Source: Paraburkholderia kirstenboschensis
GTDB taxonomy: Bacteria; Pseudomonadota; Gammaproteobacteria; Burkholderiales; Burkholderiaceae
DNA: 64,000 bases
Reading direction: 5' to 3'
NCBI RefSeq assembly: GCF_904848585.1
Contig: NZ_CAJHCR010000001.1
Location: 186,001 to 250,000 of the forward strand
The notes beneath the pieces are model-generated. The model was not told the DNA's origin, did not search any database, and worked only from the letters and a program-made list of their open reading frames with translations. Positions 17,972 to 25,986 of the stretch are shown here, piece by piece. Positions within the stretch are counted from its first letter, which is position 1. Each line of letters opens with the position of its first letter. The position numbers and the translations under genes were made by a program.

Positions 17972-19159
17972 ATGACAGAACACGAAAACGACAAGGCATC
18001 CAGCTTCGGTGCGGTGCGCGCCCGTCTCATCGCGTTGGCGTACCGCATGCTAGGCAGCCGCGCGGAGGCGGAAGACATTGTGCAGGACGTCTGGCTGAAG
18101 TGGCATCTTGCCGATACGCGTGAGGTGCAGACGCCGGCCGCCTGGCTCACCACACTGACCACGCGCACGGCGATCGACCGTCTGCGAAATGTGCAGCGCG
18201 AGCGGGAATCGCAGGCCACCGGCTGGTTGCCGGAGCCTTGGCTCGACGAAGTCGCGCCATCGGCCGAAGAACTCGCCTTGCGCGCCGCGGAAATGTCGTA
18301 TGGCGTGATGCTATTGCTGGAGCGTCTCAAACCCGACGAGCGTGCGGCGTTCGTGCTGCACGAAGCGTTTGACTGTGACTATGCCGAGATCGGCAAGATC
18401 CTGCAGCGTACGCCAGCAAGTTGCAGGCAGATTGTCCATCGAGCGAGAGTTCGTTTGCAGCGCGCGGGCGCGCCGTTGCAAAGGCCGGATGCGCAGGCGC
18501 ACGCGCGGATCGTCGAGCGTTTGCGCAGCGCGCTGGAGGCGCAAGACCGTGCAAGCATGCTCGACCTGTTTAGCGACACGCCGGAAGTCGTTAGCGACGA
18601 GCCGGTGTTCGGGCCGCTGAATGTGGTGGCACGTTCGCCCGCACCTTTAGTCGCGCGTGCCGATGCGGAAGCGGTAACAAACCCGCCGGGACTACCGGCA
18701 CAGGCCCTCGCCCAAGCACCTGCCTGCAAGCAAGAATCTACGCTCGGCTCCACGTTCGGCGATTGGATCGAGAAGGTCACGTCGCTGGCAGGGCAGGCGA
18801 GTCATGTCGAACTGGTGTCGGTGGGCGGAGCGCCGTCCATCGCTTTCCTTATCGAAGGCGAGGTCGTCGCGTTGATCGACGTCTCTACGGAAGGCTCGCA
18901 CAACGGCCGGACAAGCGGCGAGAGGCATGGTCAGATGGACGGTCAGACACACGGGCAGATGCACGGCCCGGTCTGCAGCGCGACCAGCGGCGCTCAGAAG
19001 ATCGTGTCGTTGCGCGCGGTAACGAGCGCGGCGCGGCTGGCGGCGGCCAACCGCGTCTTAGGCCGCGCGGCGGTCACTGAGTTGCTGGCGCGAATTACGC
19101 GGAACCCGGTGCAGTCAATTGCGATGGGCCGCGACTTCCCAGTTGATGTCTACGCATAG
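17972..19159 (+). CDS. ECF41-like (SigJ-type) sigma factor with altered C-terminal domain
   Basis: A 395-residue ECF sigma factor. Sigma region 2 is at about 12-75 (LIALAYRMLGSRAEAEDIVQ), the linker carries WLPEPW at 85-90, a hallmark of ECF41/SigJ, and region 4 is at about 110-165 (YAEIGKILQRTPASCRQIVH). A SnoaL-like regulatory domain follows from about 177. There the usual DGGGK motif is replaced (SDEPVFGPLN) and the C-terminal NPDKL motif is absent (TSAARL). Residues about 310-342 are an extra His/Gly/Gln/Met-rich loop made by 12-bp repeats. GGAGG precedes the ATG. No anti-sigma gene is adjacent, as expected for ECF41. The 3' end overlaps the convergent EAL gene by 45 bp. Confidence 0.85.
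   Translation: MTEHENDKASSFGAVRARLIALAYRMLGSRAEAEDIVQDVWLKWHLADTREVQTPAAWLTTLTTRTAIDRLRNVQRERESQATGWLPEPWLDEVAPSAEELALRAAEMSYGVMLLLERLKPDERAAFVLHEAFDCDYAEIGKILQRTPASCRQIVHRARVRLQRAGAPLQRPDAQAHARIVERLRSALEAQDRASMLDLFSDTPEVVSDEPVFGPLNVVARSPAPLVARADAEAVTNPPGLPAQALAQAPACKQESTLGSTFGDWIEKVTSLAGQASHVELVSVGGAPSIAFLIEGEVVALIDVSTEGSHNGRTSGERHGQMDGQTHGQMHGPVCSATSGAQKIVSLRAVTSAARLAAANRVLGRAAVTELLARITRNPVQSIAMGRDFPVDVYA
18929..18964. repeat. Three degenerate 12-bp repeats coding the His/Met-rich loop
   Basis: Units GGTCAGATGGAC, GGTCAGACACAC and GGGCAGATGCAC lie in frame in the sigma gene and encode (G)QMDGQTHGQMH. They appear to have grown by in-frame duplication inside a surface loop. Confidence 0.75.
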
Positions 19160-20392
19160 CACTTGTGTACCCCTCGGCGTATGCGCGGCGATAGAGGCAG
19201 TCACACACAAATGCGCTTCGTTGATCGAAAGATAGGGAGGTGTTAGATGCACCTGGCCCGGCACACGCATTGCCTGAATGAAATACGGGCGGCGCTCCCA
19301 GCTTGCGCCCTCGGAATGCAACAGCGGGCGAAAGCGTTTGGCGCGTTGCGAGGCGCGCCCCGGAGGCAGCACGTTGTCGCCGATCTGCCGTCCCGAGCCG
19401 TCGAGAATGAAGCAGCGTGCCGTTTCGCCGAGCTTCAGCAGCGGAGCGGTCGCCTCAGCAGCAGGCCGCCCAGCATCAAGCTCTGCGGCTGCCGTTTGGA
19501 GCGCAGTCACGTACGGCGCGAGCCGCGTAGCCTGCGCGCGCTCACGCGCTGCAACGCGCTCGCGCAACGCTGCCGAGAGCGAGTCCATCAAACCAGCAGC
19601 GGTTTGCGGCTTGACCGCCTCGACGCTCGGACCCGCAAAGAAGGCGCCCTGCACGAAGTCGACGTTGCATTCGAGAGCGATCAGCGCATCGCGTTCGGTA
19701 GTGAGGCCACCCATCAGCACTAATTGGCCGGACTCATGCAGCAGTGAGACGAGGCCGGGCAACACGCGTTCAATGTGCGAATGTTCGCTGGCCTGGGCGA
19801 GAATGCAGCGATCGAGCGTGACAATGTCGGGGCGCAGGTTCCAGACACGGTCAATGTTCGAATGCTTGGCGCCAAAGCCATCGAGCGCAATCAGAAAGCC
19901 TGACTTGCGAAGTGCGTCGATGATCTCCGCAAAACGGGTTGTTTCGCCGCCCGCCTGTTCGGACACTTCCAGGACCACGCGTTGTGGCGGCAAGCCCAAC
20001 GCCTTGAGGCCGGCCAGGAGTGCGTCGCCATAACTGGTGTCCATCAGTGCGGCCGGGTGAAGGCTCAGAAAGAGCCATTCATCGTGACTGTCGAACGCGT
20101 TGAAGTTGCCGAGGTGGAGCGATTCCGCCAGCCGACCCAGTTCTAGCAGGTCGCCGCGGCGCGCGGCCTGGGTGAAGACCTCGTGCGAGGGTACTTGCAA
20201 CGCATGCTCGTCGTGGGCGCGCAGCGATGCGTGATAACCGATTGCGCGCCGGTGCGACACCGAAAAAACCGGCTGGAACACGCTGAAGACGGTGTAGCCG
20301 CCGTATAGAACGGTGCGCCGGGAGCCTTCGTCGCCGGCCATCGGGCGGGGAGGCTGGAAACCGGGAGGATCGAGTTCGATCATGCTCATCAT
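19115..20392 (-). CDS. Degenerate EAL-domain protein with C-terminal sensor-like domain (YkuI-like)
   Basis: A 425-residue protein. Residues about 30-280 have the EAL phosphodiesterase fold, but key active-site residues are altered. The EAL signature is YHASLR (53-58). The DDFG motif is DGFG, the catalytic Lys of the D-x-x-K segment is Thr (PDIVTLDR), and the late VEGVET Glu is lost (LMGGLTTE). LEVSEQ keeps one Glu. It therefore probably binds or senses c-di-GMP, or acts by protein contacts, rather than degrading it. Residues about 330-420 resemble the Cache/PAS-like C-terminal sensor of YkuI. The start is uncertain: ATG codons at 20390, 20387 and 20381 all lack a good ribosome site. Confidence 0.75.
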   Translation of the reverse strand: MMSMIELDPPGFQPPRPMAGDEGSRRTVLYGGYTVFSVFQPVFSVSHRRAIGYHASLRAHDEHALQVPSHEVFTQAARRGDLLELGRLAESLHLGNFNAFDSHDEWLFLSLHPAALMDTSYGDALLAGLKALGLPPQRVVLEVSEQAGGETTRFAEIIDALRKSGFLIALDGFGAKHSNIDRVWNLRPDIVTLDRCILAQASEHSHIERVLPGLVSLLHESGQLVLMGGLTTERDALIALECNVDFVQGAFFAGPSVEAVKPQTAAGLMDSLSAALRERVAARERAQATRLAPYVTALQTAAAELDAGRPAAEATAPLLKLGETARCFILDGSGRQIGDNVLPPGRASQRAKRFRPLLHSEGASWERRPYFIQAMRVPGQVHLTPPYLSINEAHLCVTASIAAHTPRGTQVLCVDINWEVAAHRN

Positions 20393-20941
20393 GTCAGTCG
20401 TGTGAGGGGCGGCGCGATTGCATGCTCGAAGCAGATGTGCATGCGGGATACGTAAGTTTACAGGATTGAAGAGCAAGATTTATGCGCGTGCAGAGATGCT
20501 GCGTGCGCGCGTCGTTGCCACGAGGGATCGGGAACATTGTGCGCCAACCCGGGGGCTCTCGCAGTAGTTCGCACTTTGCTGGTGCGGGCGGCGCCCCGCG
20601 GCAGAGCCCACGTTGGCGGCGACGATCTTTCAGGAAAAGCCCCGTAGGAACTGTGCGTGAAGCGGTGGCAGGTGGTGGAACTCCCGTCGAAGACTGACAG
20701 CTAACGTCTTCCACTGGCACCAGCGGTCGACCCCAGCAGACATCCAACGCGCCGCCCCCAACCCAACGCAATCCAACCCCACCCGCCGCAAGCGAACCCA
20801 ACGCATGCGAACCCAACGCATGCGAACCCGCCGCATGCGAACCCAACGCATGCGAACCCGCCGCATGCGAACCCGCCGCAAGCGAACCCGCCGCAAGCGA
20901 ACCCGCCTCAAGCGAACCCGCCGCATACGAACCCTGAAGAC
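20393..20941. other. Intergenic region with 15-bp repeat array
   Basis: 549 bp between the MFS exporter gene and the EAL gene, both on the minus strand. The part next to the exporter is a tandem array (20792-20934) described separately. The remainder shows no supportable gene, and open frames through the array exist only because the unit is a multiple of three with no stops. Confidence 0.6.
20792..20934. repeat. Tandem array of 15-bp units with GCGAACCC core
   Basis: Nine consecutive units start at 20792 and every 15 bp to 20912, with a degenerate tenth at 20927. The unit is GCGAACCC followed by GCCGCAT or AACGCAT, with CAA variants. There are no spacers, so this is not CRISPR. It abuts the 3' end of the MFS gene (stop at 20942). 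The core is shared with the 9-bp array beyond the gene's 5' end. Confidence 0.92.
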
Positions 20942-22402
20942 TCAGGTGCGCTCAGAGGGATCGGTCTTTTTGGCGGGCGTCCGGATATCCGGCGACAGCT
21001 GCGCAAAGATCCACGCCGAACCTGCGGTGATGATGCCAACGCAAAGGAAAGTCGCATGAAAGGCGGGCAGCGAGTTAGCGGCTGTCACGCGCGGCAACAG
21101 GCCCGTGAATGTGGCGAGCAGGGCGCCGGCCACTGTCACGCCGAGGCTCATCGACAGCATCTGGACAAGTGAGAACAAACTGTTGCCGCTGCTTGCGCCG
21201 CCAGTGCCGAGGTCCTTGAGCGTCAAGGTGTTCATCGCGGTGAATTGCATCGAGTTGACTGCGCCGAACAATGCCAGTTGCACGAGCCTCAACCATAACG
21301 GCTGGCCCGCGCTGGTGAGGGAGAAGCTCGCCATCATCAAGCCGACAAGAATCGTGTTGGTCATCAATACGCGGCGATAGCTGTACTTGACGATCAGCTT
21401 TGTCACGAGGCGCTTGGACGCCATGCCCGCAGCCGCGACGGGCAGCATCATCATGCCGGCTTCGAACGCGCTATACCCGAGACTCACCTGCAATAGCAAC
21501 GGAATCAGATACGGCATCGCGCCGCTGCCGATCCGCGCGAACAGATTGCCCAGCAGTCCGACGCTGAAGGTGTGGATCTTGAACAGATCGAGCGGAAAAA
21601 TAGGCGATGGCTCGCGCACCGCGTGCAAACCGTAGGCGACAAAGCAGGCCAGGCTCAGGATCAGCAGCACAAGCACGGTCGCGTGTTGAATGCCGAATTC
21701 GGTACGGCCGTCGAGCGCGGACGAAATCGCCACCATGCCGACGACGAGAAGAAGATAGCCTTTGACGTCGAACTTGCCGACCTGTTCGTTACGGCTATCC
21801 GGCATGAATATGAATGTGGCGATGCATCCGGCGACGCCCACGGGCACGTTGATCAGAAAGATCCAGTGCCACGATGCGATTTTCACGAGCCAGCCGCCCA
21901 GCGTCGGACCGATCAACGGACCAATCAGTCCGGGGATGGCAACGAATGACAGCGCCGGCAGATAGCGTTCCGCGGGGAACGTCCGCAACACCGCGAGCCG
22001 CCCGACCGGCAGCAGCATTGCGCCGCCCACGCCTTGCACGATACGGAACACCACCAGTTGGTTCAGCGTATGAGCGTTCGCGCACAGCAACGAGCCGACC
22101 GCGAAGACCAGGATCGCGCTGAAGAACACGCGCCGCGTACCGAGTTTGTCGGCGAGCCAGCCGGACACGGGGATCATCACGGCCATCGTCAGCGAATAGG
22201 CGATTACGACCGACTGCATGCGCAGCGGGAGTTCGCCGAGGCTCGTCGCCATCGCGGGGAGGGCTGTGTTGACGATCGTCGAATCGAGCGTCTGCATGAA
22301 AAAGCCGGTGGCGACGAGCCACAGCATCACCGTGAGCGAGCGGGCGGATGGAGCGCTGGGTGCAACGGTTGCCGAGGCGGGCGGAGTTGGCGGCGTGGAC
22401 AT
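20942..22402 (-). CDS. MFS multidrug exporter, DHA2 (14-TM) family, MdtD-like
   Basis: A 486-residue inner-membrane transporter of the EmrB/QacA (DHA2) family. The N-terminal tail is Pro/Ala-rich, then TM1 contains LDSTIVNTALPAM, the DHA2 signature. The motif-A-like sequence GWLADKLGTRRVF follows TM2 and the motif C region GPLIGPTLGGWL is in TM5. About 14 hydrophobic segments are seen. Sequence character is close to E. coli MdtD. No partner membrane-fusion gene is adjacent. It is a proton-driven drug or metabolite exporter by family; the substrate is unknown. The gene is bracketed by two tandem repeat arrays that share the GCGAACCC core. Confidence 0.9.
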   Translation of the reverse strand: MSTPPTPPASATVAPSAPSARSLTVMLWLVATGFFMQTLDSTIVNTALPAMATSLGELPLRMQSVVIAYSLTMAVMIPVSGWLADKLGTRRVFFSAILVFAVGSLLCANAHTLNQLVVFRIVQGVGGAMLLPVGRLAVLRTFPAERYLPALSFVAIPGLIGPLIGPTLGGWLVKIASWHWIFLINVPVGVAGCIATFIFMPDSRNEQVGKFDVKGYLLLVVGMVAISSALDGRTEFGIQHATVLVLLILSLACFVAYGLHAVREPSPIFPLDLFKIHTFSVGLLGNLFARIGSGAMPYLIPLLLQVSLGYSAFEAGMMMLPVAAAGMASKRLVTKLIVKYSYRRVLMTNTILVGLMMASFSLTSAGQPLWLRLVQLALFGAVNSMQFTAMNTLTLKDLGTGGASSGNSLFSLVQMLSMSLGVTVAGALLATFTGLLPRVTAANSLPAFHATFLCVGIITAGSAWIFAQLSPDIRTPAKKTDPSERT

Positions 22403-22786
22403 GAAGTAGCGGCTAGGCGCAAGGGCGGCAGGGACCCGCTATTCTAGGGAAAAGCAGCCGACGACGCAGGAAGGGCATAGCCGGGAGCCGCGCGAGGCAG
22501 GCAGGTTGCGAGGTGCTAATGCGCGCGGCGGGCCTTGTGCTGTAGATGCAACTTGGTGAGGCCGCGAAGTCAGGCGCGGACCACACGGGCCAGCCGCGAA
22601 CCAACCAGCGAACCAGCGAGCCAACGAACCCAGCGAACCCAGCGAACCCAGCGAACCCAGCGAACCCAGCGAACCCAGCGAACCCAGCGAACCCAACGAA
22701 CCCAACGAACCCAACGAACCCAACGAACCCGGCGAACCCAGCGAACCCAGCGAACCCAACGAACCCAAGCCCCCTCCCACCCACCC
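22403..22786. other. Intergenic region with 9-bp repeat array
   Basis: 384 bp between mocR (3' end) and the MFS exporter (5' end). It contains the 9-bp array at 22625-22768 and no supportable gene. The exporter promoter should lie between the array and 22403; I see no convincing hexamers. Confidence 0.6.
22625..22768. repeat. Sixteen tandem 9-bp units (CGAACCCAG)
   Basis: Sixteen perfect-length units run without spacers. Most are CGAACCCAG, a block is CGAACCCAA and one is CGAACCCGG. A degenerate lead-in (CGAACCAACCAG) precedes them. The array begins just after the mocR stop and lies upstream of the MFS gene. It creates long stop-free frames on both strands that should not be taken as genes. 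Confidence 0.95.
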
Positions 22787-24199
22787 CTACCCCCGCAACC
22801 CCGCCGCCGCGCGAAAAAACGCTTGCGCCCTCGGCTCGTTTCCGAACGCGGCGTGAATCCGGATCCACGGGCTCTGCTCCATTCCCGGACGGAAATAGCT
22901 GCCCGGCGCAACGGTCACGCCCAGGGGCGCACCGCACTCCACCAGCCGCTCAGCGTTGTCCACATGCGGCACGCGAGCCCACAGAAATTTCCCTCCGACC
23001 GGCTTTTCGAACACCTCCCAACCGGCATCTTCGAGCGTTTGTATCGTCGAGCCCAAAGCATCGCGCATGCGGCGGCGCAGTCGCTCGAGATATTTGCGGT
23101 ATGCGCCGCGCTCGAGCAGCGACGCCGTCACCGTCTCTGCAAAGAGCGACCCGCCGATGCTCGTCAGCATCTTGATATCGACGAGATCCTTGATGATCGC
23201 GTGGCTCGCCACCACACAGCCAATCCGCAACGACGACGACAGCGTCTTCGACAGTCCGCCGATATAAATCACGTGTTCCAACTGATCGAGGGTCGCGAGG
23301 CGGTCCGTGATATCGGTCTGAAAGTCGGCGTAGATATCGTCTTCGATAATCGTGAAGTTGTGCTCGCGCGCGAGTTGCAGCAGCCGGAACGCCACCGGCG
23401 GGGCAACGGTTGTTCCGGTCGGATTGTGGAACACGGTGTTGATCAAGAACAGCTTCGGCCTATGCAGCTTCAACTGCGCCTGCATGACGTCGAGGTCCGG
23501 GCCGCTCCGCGTGCGTGGAATGCCGATCAGCCGGACGCCGTGCAACTTCAGCAGGCCATACAGGTTGTAGTAGCCGGGATCCTCGACGAAGATCGTGTCG
23601 CCCGCCTTCAGCATGTAACGCATCAGCAGATCGAACGCCTGGCTTGCGCCGTTCGTAATCAGAATCTGCGAAGTGTCCGCGCGGATCCCCAGTTGTGCGA
23701 TTCGTGCCTGCAAATGTTCGCGCAAGCTCAGGTTGCCGAGCGGCGTCGCGTAGTCGACCATGCTCGCGGGATCGGTTCGCAACACGTGCCGTATCGCCTG
23801 GGCGATGCCGTCGGTGTCCCGCCACGCCTCCGGAATGAAGCCGCTGCCAAGCTTCAGCGTTTCGCCGGGATGGTTGAACTGCTGAAGCAGGTGGTCGGAC
23901 TCGTCCTCGGCGCGGCGCGGGTCCGACGTGCCGTCGCACTGCGCGCCGCCCGGCGGCCGGTCGGCCACGTAGAAGCCCGAACCGTGGCGCGAGTCGACGT
24001 AACCGAGCGACACCAGCCGGTCATAGGCCTCGATCACCGGAAAGCGGCTCACGCCATAGTCGGCTGCGAACTGGCGGATCGACGGCAATTTCGAGCCGGG
24101 ATGCGCGGTGCGCGAGCGGATCCACGCGGTCACGCCCGCGACGATCTGCTCGGTCAGCGGCACACCATTGTCTCGGTCGAGCTGAATTTCGAGTCGCAT
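22787..24199 (-). CDS. MocR-family transcriptional regulator (GntR HTH + aminotransferase domain)
   Basis: A 470-residue MocR/PdxR-type regulator. Residues 1-80 are a GntR winged helix (LPSIRQFAADYGVSRFPVIE), then a class-I aminotransferase fold with HNPTG at 259-263, EDDIY at 286-290 and the PLP-lysine in GGLSKTL (Lys318). Such proteins sense pyridoxal phosphate or amino-compound ligands and regulate a divergent gene. The divergent DUF2917 gene and the long palindrome between them (24270-24304) fit this model. Confidence 0.9.
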   Translation of the reverse strand: MRLEIQLDRDNGVPLTEQIVAGVTAWIRSRTAHPGSKLPSIRQFAADYGVSRFPVIEAYDRLVSLGYVDSRHGSGFYVADRPPGGAQCDGTSDPRRAEDESDHLLQQFNHPGETLKLGSGFIPEAWRDTDGIAQAIRHVLRTDPASMVDYATPLGNLSLREHLQARIAQLGIRADTSQILITNGASQAFDLLMRYMLKAGDTIFVEDPGYYNLYGLLKLHGVRLIGIPRTRSGPDLDVMQAQLKLHRPKLFLINTVFHNPTGTTVAPPVAFRLLQLAREHNFTIIEDDIYADFQTDITDRLATLDQLEHVIYIGGLSKTLSSSLRIGCVVASHAIIKDLVDIKMLTSIGGSLFAETVTASLLERGAYRKYLERLRRRMRDALGSTIQTLEDAGWEVFEKPVGGKFLWARVPHVDNAERLVECGAPLGVTVAPGSYFRPGMEQSPWIRIHAAFGNEPRAQAFFRAAAGLRG

Positions 24200-24250
24200 A
24201 TCGTTTCCTTCCCGAACGCGTTGTGCGGGTCAACGGAGCCGTCGCGCGTC

Positions 24251-24304
24251 AACTGTTCGGTTTTTCAGCTGCACAGTTCCGATGAAAGTGTTCGGAACTG
24301 TGCA
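24251..24304. promoter_or_regulatory. Operator-like palindrome between mocR and the DUF2917 gene
   Basis: Perfect 13-bp inverted repeat TGCACAGTTCCGA (24270-24282) / TCGGAACTGTGCA (24292-24304) with a 9-nt spacer, so arm centres are 22 bp apart, two helical turns. A related partial half-site, AACTGTTCGG, is at 24251-24260. The position between divergent genes and the absence of a T-run argue for a regulator-binding site rather than a terminator. Confidence 0.7.
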
Positions 24305-24369
24305 TGGGTATTCGATCATCGCACGTCAATAATCGGTACAACAGAAAAGCCCTTTGAAGGAGAACGGCA

Positions 24370-24675
24370 ATGCGTGAAGTGCGGATTTTCGAACTGGAAC
24401 ATGATGAGCCTGCCGCGGCCTGGCATGTCGCGCGCCCGTCCACCTTCAAAGTGATCTCGGGTGAGATCTGGCTGACGGTCGAAGGCGACAGCGAGGACTA
24501 CTGGCTCGCCACGGGTGAATCTATCGAACTCCCGCGCCGGGCTGTGGCGTGGGTCAGCGCGGGGCGTGACGGCGCGCGTTTCGCGCTCGCAAGCGGATCG
24601 GAACGCGGAACCATGAAGCCGATGCTCAGCGTGCCGGCACCGAACTGGCTGCCGCGCTGGCTTGGCGCTGCGTGA
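24370..24675 (+). CDS. DUF2917 domain protein
   Basis: A 101-residue protein beginning MREVRIFELEHDEPAAAWHV. It matches DUF2917: a small beta-rich domain with SGEIWLTVEGDSEDYWL and GESIELPR, reminiscent of a cupin strand pattern. The function is unknown. AAGGAGAA precedes the ATG at a good distance. It is divergent from mocR across an operator-like palindrome and is probably its target. The family pairing is inferred from position. Confidence 0.8.
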   Translation: MREVRIFELEHDEPAAAWHVARPSTFKVISGEIWLTVEGDSEDYWLATGESIELPRRAVAWVSAGRDGARFALASGSERGTMKPMLSVPAPNWLPRWLGAA

Positions 24676-24735
24676 CAAGAGTACCGACGGGAGTGCCGGC
24701 GGAAGTGCCGGCGCGACGGGCGGTTGCCCGCCGGC

Positions 24736-25965
24736 TCACGCCTCGAGCTCCCCAACATAGCGCGCCCGCGGCCGGATCAGCCTGCCGTCGCGCGCCTGTT
24801 CCATTGCGTGCGCGATCCATCCGACCACTCGCCCCACTGCGAAGAGCGTGAAGGCGGCGCTCGCCGGCAAGCCGAGCACACGCTCGATGGCTGCAAGCGC
24901 GAAGTCGACGGTCGGCTCCGCGCCGGTCGTATCGCGCACCGCTCGCGCCAGCGCCAGCACCTGAGGGAGCGGCGAGCGGGCCGGCGCACAGTCTTGCAGC
25001 AACTCCAGCAGCAGCCGGGCGCGCGGGTCGCCTTCCGGATAAAGCGGATGCCCGAAGCCCGACAGCACCGGCCCTTGCGTGCCGTGCTCGTGACGCGACA
25101 AACGGGTAGCCAGGTAACGATCGAGGTCGGCGGCGCGCGAAGCTTCGTCCAATAGTGCGGCAATGCGCACGGTTTCTCCGCCGTGACGCGGGCCCGCAAG
25201 CGCGGCGAGACCGCCCGAGACCGCGCCGAACAGATGAGTGCCCGTCGACGTGATGCAGCGAACCGTGAACGTCGACGCGTTCAGTTCGTGATCCGCGCAC
25301 GCAACAAGCGCAGCGCGCAGCAGCCCCGCTTGCTGGCGGCTGCGCACCTGCCAGGCCGATGCCAGTTGCCGATGCAGCGGCGCATTCGACGGCGCCGCCG
25401 AGATCATGGCGGCGGCCAGCAGCCGCGTCACGGCGCAGGCGCTGTCCAACTGCGCATCGCGACCGAGCGCCCAGACCCGCGGCATTTGCGCCGCGGCCGC
25501 AGGCAGCAGCACCAGCGCGCGATCGAGCGGCGTACTGTCGCCCCACAGCTTCAGCCACGCGGCCCATTGAGCAGCGGCGATCGGAACGGCTGGCGCGTCG
25601 GCAATGCGCGCCGCGCTGCACTCCCATAGCAACGCGGCGACGTCTTCGAGCGATTCGGTGCGCGCGAGCGCCGTCGCATCGTGCCCGCGATACAGCAGGC
25701 GGCCCTGCGCGACCAGCGTGATCGAAGATTCGAGCACCGGCACGCCCCAGTCCAACACTTTCTGCGCGACTTTGCCCGCGCGTTTGCCGTCTTCCTTGCG
25801 TCGCGCGAGCCGCCGCACTTCGCGCGCGTCGTAGCGGCGATGCTTGCCTTGTGTGTGCGGCGACGAGTTCAGCAAGCCGCGGCTCACATACGCATAAAGC
25901 GTGGCGAGGCTGATGCCGAGTTCGGCGGCGGCTTCGCGGGCGGTCAACGAGTCGGACAAAGGCAT
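24736..25965 (-). CDS. HTH-citrate synthase fusion protein
   Basis: A 409-residue protein. Residues about 7-55 are a MerR/excisionase-type helix-turn-helix (LTAREAAAELGISLATLYAY), followed by a citrate synthase domain at about 85-400. The three catalytic residues of citrate synthase all appear kept: His261 (GPRHGGE), His306 (SGFGHPLY) and Asp354 (PTVDFA). It therefore looks like an enzyme fused to a DNA-binding domain, either a ligand-sensing regulator or an enzyme that also regulates. The ATG at 25965 is preferred; a TTG at 25980 is possible. It is divergent from a CoA-transferase gene across an AATCAA/TTGATT cluster. Confidence 0.82.
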   Translation of the reverse strand: MPLSDSLTAREAAAELGISLATLYAYVSRGLLNSSPHTQGKHRRYDAREVRRLARRKEDGKRAGKVAQKVLDWGVPVLESSITLVAQGRLLYRGHDATALARTESLEDVAALLWECSAARIADAPAVPIAAAQWAAWLKLWGDSTPLDRALVLLPAAAAQMPRVWALGRDAQLDSACAVTRLLAAAMISAAPSNAPLHRQLASAWQVRSRQQAGLLRAALVACADHELNASTFTVRCITSTGTHLFGAVSGGLAALAGPRHGGETVRIAALLDEASRAADLDRYLATRLSRHEHGTQGPVLSGFGHPLYPEGDPRARLLLELLQDCAPARSPLPQVLALARAVRDTTGAEPTVDFALAAIERVLGLPASAAFTLFAVGRVVGWIAHAMEQARDGRLIRPRARYVGELEA

Positions 25966-25986
25966 TGGAATGCGCGGCAAATTGGA

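Noticed and set aside
20792..20934. Possible CRISPR array
   Set aside because: Units are contiguous and short with no spacers, and no cas genes are in the window.
22413..22937. Minus-strand frames with GFAGFA, GSLGSL or RWVRWV repeats
   Set aside because: Every frame through the array is open; composition follows from the 9-bp unit and no start or ribosome site supports translation.
24270..24304. Palindrome as a transcription terminator
   Set aside because: It lies between divergent starts, has no T-run and a 9-nt spacer giving two-turn spacing, which fits an operator better.
22535..24454. 639-residue plus-strand open frame through the 9-bp array and opposite mocR
   Set aside because: It exists because the repeat has no stops and because the antisense of a GC-rich gene is open; no family resemblance, and mocR on the other strand is certain.
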